Positions 55,000 through 64,000 of a stretch of 64,000 nucleotides of DNA are shown here, one piece after another. The notes under the pieces are model-generated. The model made no database searches, had not been told where the DNA came from, and was given only the letters and a program-made list of their open reading frames with translations. Position numbers and translations under genes: made by a program. This DNA comes from Ancylostoma caninum (Eukaryota > Nematoda > Chromadorea > Rhabditida > Ancylostomatidae), in NCBI GenBank assembly GCA_037903475.1, contig JBAJFG010000080.1:248001-312000 (forward strand). Direction: 5' to 3'. Numbering within the stretch: position 1 is the stretch's first letter; the number at the start of each line of letters is the position of its first letter.

Positions 55000-57331
55000 C
55001 GATAAACATTCAGCTCGTGTGCAATCATCACCTCAGGACTGATCACATGCCAGTTGATGTGTGACTTCGCGACTCCTTTCCATTTAGTGGGAATTTCAAC
55101 TATTTTAAATATCCAGGAATCTATATTATGTTTATTTTGAGACGGCAAGAAAAAGTACTTCTCCCGATGATGATCTTCAGCGTGAATTAAGTCCCCGCAA
55201 AGATCGTGGCGCCTTCGTCTCTGCAAAGATTTTGGCATTCTCCCTATCCAGAATAAACGAGTTTCCTGAAAAACACTGGCTATAAGTCATACTTCCAACT
55301 ATCCGTCCCCTTATCTTGATGTGATTTATTCCTCTCATAAAATACAATGGTTTTCGCCTGAAAAACTCGTCCACCCTAGGTTTGCGAGTAGGTTAGCGTC
55401 TTCCCGACAACGCTCATGAATCCTAGTACTGAAATACTTAACTGACTTGCTACTTCAGCGGAGGTAAGATTGAAGTGAGGGCAGCACCCTGGTTCAAGGA
55501 TTCAACATCTAATGGGTTTTTCATTCATTTTCTAGAACAATCTTACTTTTTGATCATATTTTTCTACCTTTAGTTTTGCTGTTTACATAATTTGGCTGGT
55601 ACGTACGAGAACAACATGCCTCTCAATTCGAGAAAGTACTCTCACTCTCTTCGACATGAATGTTACTACTGAATGACATAACATAACATGAAGTAGGCTG
55701 AAGGCATACTATATACGAAACTCCAGTGACATCTGATAAGGAGACCACCTCTGTCGCGCTTGTGCATATCTAATACCCAAACGCACGCCTTTTCAACCAC
55801 ATCCTGCCCCAACGGTGATCACAAAACATTTTTCCCCACAAAGTGTTGAATAACTTCTTAGAGATTTCATCTTGGTGCTCATGAAGAAAGTACATCAAAT
55901 GCCAGCCTTACCGGAATCGAAGAGATTTAAAACATGTACAGTTGGAAGCGTATCGCTTCCATCCACAGTCTGCGAAAGGCGATTTCATCCATAGGTTGTT
56001 AGGATGATTCACCAGAATGTCTAGGGTGTGCGGGAATGTGGCTACGTCTCTCAGCCGAAATTGCTCTCTGAGCGCTCTCTCGCACGGAATGCACTGACCC
56101 AAAGTGGTTTAACATAACCATTTGTGAAACTTATCCAACCTAACAGAGCAAAGAACAGTCATTGAATGTTCGAAGTGAAACGGATATCCGAAAAACCCAA
56201 CTGATCATGCATCCACTTATGTTATTTCGGGTTTAACTGGTTTAACTTATTTAATGCGCGAACCTTTTAAACAATAACCTACCTGAAAAATACGGACTTG
56301 TTGCTGTGATCTACTCTATCGGAAGCCTTAGCGAAACAACACACCCATGAGGGTATTCAGAACCAGCTGGGCAGGACCACCCTCATCAAAACAGCGCCGT
56401 CAACCCCTGATCAGTCCTCCCCTGCTACTTCAAGCCACTGGGCTTCACAAAATTTTACCGCCTTTGGATACCTTAATCCATATCAGGATGATGTTTAGTG
56501 CAACATCCACATTGCTTAAACCATAGACTAAAGCAACTTGTTTATGACTTTCTACAACACAAAAATCAGAGGTATTTTACCGAAGCGTTTTGCACACGTA
56601 TTGCGCAACCGCTTCTCTCACTATGCGGTTCTTCGATCCATACCAGCCAGAAAAAGTTATGTAGAGCTTTCACTCAAGAAATGAGATTTCTGAGTAGGTC
56701 CTTTCCACAATCATATTGTACTGCAATGTAAGAGGAGCTAAGAACTTTCAAAAACTACCTCGCTAGGCATTTTCACTTCCGAAAAGAACCACAAAATTTG
56801 TACCAGTGGAAGAGCGAATCCAATGCTAGCTTGAGGCCACACGACAATCTTGAAAACATATAGTGCAAAGCCATAAACAATAAACTTTACTGCAACAGAA
56901 ACAATATTACACTGTTAACATCACAGAGACAAATAAATAAATATACAGAACTCGTAATTTTAGAACACAAACTTCATATCTAAAATATAGATACTTCCAA
57001 TTTGCCTACCAAAAAAAAACCCAAGCAGCAAAAACATGATTCTAGACTCTCATGAGAACGGCAACCACAAAACAACTTTCGCCACCGATTGCCAAGGAAA
57101 TTACTCGCGAATAGTATACTATGGGTGTAAAGAGATAAGGCAACGAAATCGGCGAACCGAATGGGAACATTCGAAGGAAGACGACAAGTAAAAAGCTGAG
57201 GAACATTTGAGAAAGATGGAGCGGGACAGAGAGATGGGAGATTCTACGAGTTTTCGACGTCATACTGGTGGAAATGGACGTCAATCTACGTATATCTCCC
57301 ACTTGCCTCATCATAACAGTACTATGGGCTC
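55000..57331. other. Intergenic between BPI gene 3 and TMED2, nothing firm
   Basis: A short minus frame at 55908-56102 (MGQCIPCERALREQFRLRDV) might be a retroelement scrap, but no reverse-transcriptase motif is present. An AAATAAATAAAT tail-like run is at 56932. Confidence 0.4.
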
Positions 57332-60300
57332 TTAGACAACAGTACGTACTTCGAAGAATCGCTTCAAATACCATATTTGTCCAACTGTCATTGAAACGAG
57401 CACCAATGCTTCGAAAACAGCCCAAAGCACGACGCGGCTGTTCGTGTTCTCGTTAACTGCAAAAGATTCTCTTTGATGCAGCGAATCGATAGGAAAACAA
57501 ATGAAATGACAAGGTGAACCAAACTGGAATTCTCAGCACTTTTAGAATAACACAACAGGTACGCCCTAATTATCAAACATAATGGAAAACTCCTCGAGCT
57601 AACGACAAACAGCATTCGCATTACGTGGAAGCGCCAAAAAGCGAAGAGGAAAGAAAAGGGCGTCTGGAGATGAGCTTCTACATCAAAAGGAATAAATTGC
57701 TTGCACGCCCAAGCTCTCCGTTTACCCAACTACTTCAAACAGAAAGACGGGGAGCGAGAAAAAAGCGAGAAAGGTAGAGAGATAGAACAAAATTATACTA
57801 AAGAGAGTGGAGAAAGTAACTCTCGAAGTATAAGAGCTGCGCGGAAGAAATGCGAAGGAAAAAAGAAATTAAAAAAAAAGAAATGCGGTCAATCCATACT
57901 AGGTAAAAAACCTTTAAAGCCCCTTTCAATTTTGAGAGACAGAAGAAGAGATTTTAAAAAAAGTTATACCAATGAAATAGAACTTCAGGAAGAGAAGATG
58001 TCCGGAAAAGATTAAACCTAAACCGTAATTGCGTTCTTTGAAAAGAAACCATCCCACAATACGACAAATATCGCTGTTGTCTAGGTTTAATCAATTCTTC
58101 AAAGAAAAAACCCAATCTGCTCACATCATCCAATAGTGTAAAACTCTAGGCAAAGGTCAACTACATGATTGTCTACTTCCTACAAAACAGAATGGCCAGG
58201 TATACCAAAAAATAATTACGAGACAGTGGAAACGCAGCTGAATATGGTGAAAGGAAGAGGAACAAGTTATGAAATCAGGTTGCGTAAGTGATAAAGAAAC
58301 CAGGTTGCCTGCGAAAGTATCTAAACCAGGTTGCCTGCAAACGGAGCCAAACTGAATGAAAAAAAAACATACTTGATCGATGCACACGCTCTCGGACCTC
58401 CATGTATTCCTGCTCGTGCTTGACTGACATAAGCGCAGTGGATAACTCACGAACCATTTCTTCAAGTTTCATGTTGTCTGCTGAAACATGCCAGTTGCAC
58501 GACACTTTTCCCAAAACTGGGGTATTCAGACATGATATGTATGCTTGCAGTTTAATTCTAATCTCTAGTAGCTCGTACTAGAACGCTTGTACTGTTTGGG
58601 CCTTTTTTCGCATGAGACTGTAACCGCCTCATATGCAGCACCTCAAGCAGACTAAAACTAATAAAAAATAAAACGCGAAGGTTCACTTGGAATACGACAA
58701 CGAGAAGAAATTCAAATGACCCAAGATGACGGAAGAAATTACAACAACTGGAACCGTACCAGCATCCTGGTTTTGAGCGGCACCTTGCTGTTGTTGATGA
58801 GGTTCAACGATCTCTATGGTGAACATAACAGCCTAAATTTCTCAAATGAGCTCAGCTGGGGACCTTCTTCACAGTTGGAGTCTTTAACAAACATAATAAA
58901 GAGTTGTAGAAGACTGGAAGAAAGGAAACAAACCTTAGGTGTCATTGTACTCATCTGATTACCGAAGCAGTACGTGTACACACCATCCATGTGCGCTGCG
59001 AATGTATACTTTCCAGAAGACTCCCGTTCTCCTTTATAAATCACTTTGTTATCTGGTCCAGTGATCTGAAAGCACCGCGATTGGTAAAATACGACGAGGA
59101 TCCATTAAATTTGGACTGTGTAGATCTGAAAGAGAATTTGTTGGAAATCTTACTCATAAAGTACAGTAATAGGATTTAATTGAAACAGATGGCGTGAGGT
59201 CATGGCGCTTCAAATGCTACCTCGGATAAATTTTTGAAAGTCTATGATAGAAACAAATATCCGGGATAAACTCGGCCCTCTATTTTATTTACAAGACTCC
59301 TGGTAACTGAAAGTAATTATGAAGATTCTAGGATATTAGGCTAATGAAAGATGTGGTGAAAGAAGTCGAAGATGATTCTTAGTGAACTGATACTCTAGAA
59401 ATTTGCTTTGGAAAACTCGAATTAGGTCTAATTACAAATGTAGCACATAAGGTAGACTGCTTTGCCAACACAGCCTAAATAATGGAGTCAACTTAATCAC
59501 ACAAGGCTCACGGTGAATGTTCATAAAAACACTTGCTGATGATTGAGGCACGACAACAGCATAACAACTCGAAAAATGCTCACAGAAGCTCATCAAATTT
59601 CCGCCTTTTCATCAGAATCTGCAAATGAATGAAATCGATTTCTCAACTTCAAGTGTCATAACGGCACCTACAAAGTGAATCTTTTTTCCATGAAACTACG
59701 AAGATCAAGAGTTTTTAGTTGAATACTATACTGCCCACTGACGTAGAACCCACTAAACACTTTATTGATATGAATAACGTTTTGGAAGATGGCTCTAAAC
59801 AAGAAATGCCTTGCCCAAAGCTTAAAAGACTATACGCAGTCCAATACAACCAGGCTAAATAGTGAACGCATTAGAATTTCTGGGAAACTGATTCATATAA
59901 CGGTAAAATTAATGTGTTATTTCAACCAGACTAAAAGTAAGAAAGGCCAAAAATGAGTAAAAGACAATGCTAATCTACTCATTGAAATATGGAGAAGACT
60001 TTTGTGCGAAGAAAAGAAAGAAGATTGCTTCTTGTGGCAGAACTAAAAGATCATGAAGTACCAAGAGGATGGTCGTGAAGTGGTAAACAAACATCACAGG
60101 TATTGACCAGTGGCGGACGCAGAAAGTGGGCGGGAGGGGGGGCGTGGGAAGAAAAGTGGGGTCTCCGCCGTTTTGGGGACCCAGACGGAAAATAAAATTA
60201 ATAATAATATTAATTATAATAATGAACAATAAATAAAAAATATATTAAAAATAATAATAAAAATAAACAATTAAAAATAAACTAACACAAGATTTTTATT

Positions 60301-62103
60301 TGTATTGTAAAGTAATTTCGAAAATTTGGCGACCCATTCTCGGGGGGGGCGCGCCCCCCTCCCCGCCCCCCCCCCCTCCTGCGTCCGCCACTGGTATTGA
60401 CCCATTTATAATCGGTGTGTGCAAGCAACTATTCCCAGTAGCGAACGACACTAGAGCAGAAATTCTTTCAGACACTCGACCTCAAATAAGTCAAAATCCT
60501 ACGAAGAGAGGGCCTTGCGACCGTACGATCCACGTGGAAGAAAGATAAGAAGAGCAATGAGGCTTCCTAATTCCAAACATTCTATAAGGTTGGTGCATGA
60601 TTAATGCGGCTTTTTTCGTCAGTTCTTTTCTCGGAAAAAAAATTGAAGCTTTCTAAATGGTTTTTTTTTTCATGAAAACAATACTCTCTTTTCACTTATT
60701 GATGGTGCTATCGAAAACCGCATCCATATTCCGCCATAATATGCTCTATCACTTTGGGAAAAGTTGGAATGCAGCACAGCCATTCCACCATCTCAGGGAG
60801 CCTTTCAAAGATGGACCAATCAGCAAGGCTAAGTTGAAAGATCGTTTATATTGATAAGACACGAGCCTCACAGATAAAGAAAGAAAAGGTTGGCCGTCAA
60901 AATGCAAGCATTAGGATTTTTGGGCAGCCTGGAAGAGGGCGAATGCTTGACGAGAAAGCTGTCCGAACTCTTCAATATGGAGCATCCGAAAATTGTAATT
61001 CCTTTCAAAAAGCTCAGAAAAGCATGGAGATTGGCCAAATGGGTCCGGACGAACTCTCAGACAGGAATAATGTTCAATTTCCACTGATTTTCTGTAGCAG
61101 AACGACTGCAGGCTCCATTCCAGAAGAGTATCGTCAATCGAATCTCCCGAATCTCCTTCCCTACTAAGCGAAAGAAGAGGATTATTCACATGGTAAAACC
61201 GTTCAAGAAGCGTTAATTTTAAACGAGGAAAAGGGTCACGAAAAAAGCCGCATTAATTAGCACCGACCTAATAATTTACCGACCTCGTTCAAAATTTAGA
61301 GAAAATTTCAAATTCAGTCCACTCAGCTTCTAAATAAGTTTATCAAAACAATTTGCCGAAGTATCAACATTATTTAGACAGATTTTCACGATCATATGGA
61401 AGAAATCATTCCGACAGTTACAGATGACCTAGATTTGGTATCTCCATTGTTAGTTTCTCTTCTAAAACAGCACAGTTGATCGAGACAGGTTACAGATCCA
61501 AGATAATAGAATTGGGGAACACAACTCATTGGAGTTCAGTGGATTTCCAAGGGCACGCCGTCATAAAAGACTCCTCATCGGACTGCTCGTCTCAAAAAAA
61601 TCGCTCAAACGTGGAGGTTACTTGGTCATCCGATTACGAATGCAGTGCTAGTTCTAACAAGACCTTCTTAGCAACGACTCCGCAACCGGCAACCTTGAAG
61701 GCATTCTTCCACCTGGAGAACACAAATACTGCTCGATCATGTGCAATGTGTAGCGTTAAGCACAAATCTATGCACCCGTAAATATATACCACACTTCGAC
61801 AGTCTTCTCTAGAATTTGTATGAAATTTACTAGGGATGGGGAAAAGCACGTTTCTTGAAAGTCCTGACGCCTCTAGGAACAAAAAAAAAAACCAAGACGA
61901 CAATGTAGATTTGAAAATTGGCAAAAGATTACCTTCACGTCAATGTCGAGGAAGCCACCTTCAGCCACTTCAAACATCAAACCCATTTTAGTTCCAGAGA
62001 TAACCCGATCGAAAAAGCACTGCTCCTCGTTCGCATCAATGCTGATGAAGTAACAGGATGCATTCAACACCAGTGACGTCAATAGCAGCGCGCAGAAGAG
62101 CAT
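57332..62103 (-). CDS. sel-9: p24/TMED2-type cargo receptor (SEL-9 orthologue), complete, 5 exons
   Basis: Exons: 61933-62103, 58934-59065, 58760-58832, 58373-58480, 57332-57456; 609 bp in frame, 202 aa plus TAA, the usual p24 beta length. Signal peptide [17 protein letters not shown], then the mature start [17 protein letters not shown]. The GOLD domain shows [32 protein letters not shown] and [17 protein letters not shown], with the luminal Cys pair. Exon 3 is a Q-rich linker, and exon 4 gives the coiled-coil helix [20 protein letters not shown]. Exon 5 holds the single membrane span ([20 protein letters not shown]) and the cytosolic tail [12 protein letters not shown], whose FF motif binds COPII/COPI coats. 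By family it cycles between ER and Golgi; C. elegans SEL-9 affects Notch-receptor trafficking. Intron 1 carries a hAT MITE and a decayed mariner. Confidence 0.96.
60108..60393. mobile_element. hAT-type MITE with 8-bp target duplication
   Basis: Ends are CAGTGGCGGACGCAG and its complement CTGCGTCCGCCACTG, the hAT-type CAGTGGCG terminus. They are flanked by a perfect 8-bp duplication GTATTGAC (60100-60107 and 60394-60401). The interior is AT-rich with G/C runs next to the ends and no coding capacity. It sits in intron 1 of TMED2. Confidence 0.93.
60585..61271 (+). mobile_element. Internally deleted mariner relic
   Basis: Inverted ends TAAGGTTGGTGCATGATTAA and (3' complement) TTAGGTCGGTGCTAATTAAT; TA at 60583-60584 and 61272-61273; 687 bp. 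The plus strand keeps the mariner N-terminal helix-turn-helix ([20 protein letters not shown], then GPISK) and a later block [10 protein letters not shown] like the WVPHELT/S region. The D,D34D catalytic domain is missing. Located in intron 1 of the TMED2 gene. Confidence 0.8.
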
Positions 62104-62730
62104 TTTGTACCCTGATGATACTGGACTTGTACACCTGGATGTGAAATTTAAAAGTAGTTTCGCGAAATCCGAACCGAAAACTGATAAAAATTTAGTAGAT
62201 GGTTAACTCAGAAAAAGCGAAGGCATTGGGAGCTAGAACTAGTGGCAATATAAGCTCTAATAGTTTTATTGGAACATATGATGAGACGCAGTGACACAAG
62301 ATAACACCGGAATAGTGAAAAGTACAGTTGAAATACGCTAAAATTTACAAATGGCGATTGATCCGAAACGTTTACGTGTATCTCCACCGTAATCCGTTTC
62401 ACAATGGAGCGCGATAGATTTGCTGTCCTTTAAATTCGCCGCCGGAGTGATTCTGAAGGGCAGCGTCGAGAGCAGAAGTGGGCCATTTGCTTGGAAAAAG
62501 GATTGGGATCTAAGGGCGCCAATCACTAGGCGAAATATAATTGCGGTGACCGACTTCCATAGGCCCCGCCTATCAGCTGCGGAGCTCTGAGGTGGAGAAG
62601 ATGTGGAGCGGCTTCTCGGCTGTCAGCAGCTGCTGATGACATCTGGACGCATACCTCCACCCAGGGTAAAGCACAGGTGCGATATCTCAAACCACCCCTA
62701 CGTATTCAGAGGAGCGAAGCGAAAAAGCAA

Positions 62731-62744
62731 AGGGGGGGGGGGGG
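62731..62744 (+). repeat. Homopolymer G run
   Basis: A G run of about 14. Similar C or G runs occur at 13319-13337, 23581-23590, 42867-42874 and 63920-63932 and are likely assembly-error points. Confidence 0.9.
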
Positions 62745-63284
62745 TACGTTGCGTTTTTTCTCCGTGATTAATTCTCGTCTTGCGACCTCTACACTATTCT
62801 ACTACGTATGCACTGACTTCGGCAAAACCCATTCAGGAAGCATCGTGAAGAAAATGCCATCCACTCCTTAACACATTATTTGAGTTGTGGATGAGATGTT
62901 CCAAACCTCTGCGATCTGTATTATTACTTCAAAAAATTCCTATCACAGTAAATCGGGTAATAAATAGTGGTCGCAGTAATGTAGAATGTGAATAATTGCC
63001 ACAGGAGAAAGACCACAGTAAATTTTCTAAGTTTTACTCCAGTTGTGCAATTCGCGCACGTTAAATCGGTTTGAAATTGCAAGAATTGTTCAGCTGAAGA
63101 CCACTGTGGTGCTATTTTGTGCTACTATGCGGTTCCGCGCTCCATTGCGAAAGAGATTACTGTATTTTCCACCACAGGGCAGGTGCGGAGAAGGTGCGTG
63201 TATCGCACCCTTATTGCACCCGCTCTGTGGTGGACTCTACAGTATTTAGGAGTGGTAGAGAGCAGGGATGAGCGGATACGGGAT

Positions 63285-63372
63285 TTTTCACGACCCGGAT
63301 AACGGTGCGGATAACGGATAGGCCAAAAATGACCGGATAACGGATACCGGATAACGGATAACGGATAAGTGT
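63285..63372 (+). repeat. GGATAACGGATA tandem repeat
   Basis: Repeated GGATAACGGATA with CCGGATAACGG variants, about eight GGATA units in 90 bp. Confidence 0.8.
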
Positions 63373-64000
63373 TAAGATACTACAAAGCACCACTTTCTAC
63401 TAATACCAAGGATAATATTATGATAATATTAATACCAATATCTACTAATATCTAATATGTATGAAGAATTATAGAAGGGATATACGACCTGAATATTGTG
63501 GATGAAAATTGGCACAAGCACAGTTCTCATTAATCACCAAATCCGATCCGCCATTCTCGAAACGACGCTGTGCATGGCGTAAATATAAGAAGAGACAAAT
63601 GTAATATCTAGGTTTCACGAAAACAACAGCGATACTTGGATATTCGATAACTCGATTGGCACACTAGTTGCATATGATGATGCGTGACCAGGGCGTCTTC
63701 GATATAAAGATCCCCATAACGAACTCTGGTCCTTCCACGGTTTCGGGTGGATATCATCGTAAGGGAAAAGGGGGCGTTACCAGGCCACCGTGATTGGCAC
63801 ATTGATCGAGTACACCAATCGCAGTAGCTTTTTAACGCCCCATTTCCCCACACGATGATACACACCCCACGGTTTCTTCTTCAGACCCATTAAAGACAAC
63901 ACCACAAAATTTTTTTTTGGGGGGGGGGGGGGCGTCACATAGGCTGATCCTTTGCTCCATATATCTTTTATGGGGTTCTGGTAAACCGGGTGTGGGTCAT

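Larger units (their letters stand above)
62104..64000. other. Upstream of TMED2, no gene recognised
   Basis: The TMED2 promoter should lie just right of 62103; no clear TATA box. The rest holds the G run, the GGATAACGGATA repeat and a T/G homopolymer near 63910. Confidence 0.45.

Noticed and set aside
57701..58015. Lysine-rich 104-codon plus frame
   Set aside because: Low-complexity antisense sequence within intron 4 of TMED2; no domain or splice evidence.

Overview
The window looks like nuclear DNA of a parasitic nematode, most probably a strongylid (hookworm-like) worm. Genes are split into many short exons by GT/AG introns. The recognisable proteins are nematode-type BPI/LBP lipid-binding proteins and a p24 cargo receptor. 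The mobile DNA is rich in mariner/Tc1, Helitron, hAT and TTAA-type elements, and one mariner resembles the cecropia-type mariners known from hookworms. The species itself is an inference; no bacterial-type operon, rRNA or convincing tRNA gene is seen.

Layout, left to right. (1) 907-3789, minus: first six exons of a BPI/LBP-like gene (gene 1); its C-terminal exons must lie left of the window. (2) 3.8-18.9 kb: no intact gene. It holds a two-exon BPI relic (7.14-7.39 kb), two TTAA-flanked MITEs, an old ~59-bp tandem array (10.95-12.05 kb), a LINE 3' fragment with a mariner nested inside it (16.1-18.1 kb), and several minisatellites. (3) 18914-31439, minus: a complete 12-exon BPI/LBP gene (gene 2, 480 aa). 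Its 7.2-kb intron 6 carries a Helitron helicase scrap and a Tc1-like element with ~520-bp inverted arms. (4) 31.7-39.3 kb: intergenic, with several DNA transposons, a GC-rich palindrome and a 50-bp minisatellite (36.2-37.1 kb). (5) 39308-54959, minus: a second complete 12-exon BPI/LBP gene (gene 3, 478 aa). Its 6.4-kb intron 6 contains a 3-kb 59-bp minisatellite, a decayed mariner and a 400-bp palindrome. (6) 57332-62103, minus: a complete five-exon TMED2/SEL-9 (p24 beta) gene of 202 codons; intron 1 carries a hAT MITE and a decayed mariner. (7) 62.1-64 kb: no gene recognised.

The three BPI genes are head-to-tail on the minus strand and share exon lengths and intron phases, so they are a tandem-duplicated family. 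They should encode secreted lipid or LPS-binding proteins with two BPI domains. Genes 1 and 2 (and the relic in decayed form) share a promoter block with paired GATA motifs about 190 bp upstream of the start codon, which suggests intestinal GATA-factor control. The SEL-9/TMED2 gene is a housekeeping ER-Golgi cargo receptor without an evident functional link to the BPI genes.

The most unusual feature is a minisatellite family with a 59-bp ancestral unit. It appears as an old array at 11 kb, a single unit at 25.1 kb, a 50-bp derivative at 36.2 kb and a 3-kb array at 47-50 kb. The last two lie in inverted orientation, each downstream of a TATA-like box and a shared nested hairpin, as if each were a copy of one uncharacterised mobile element.
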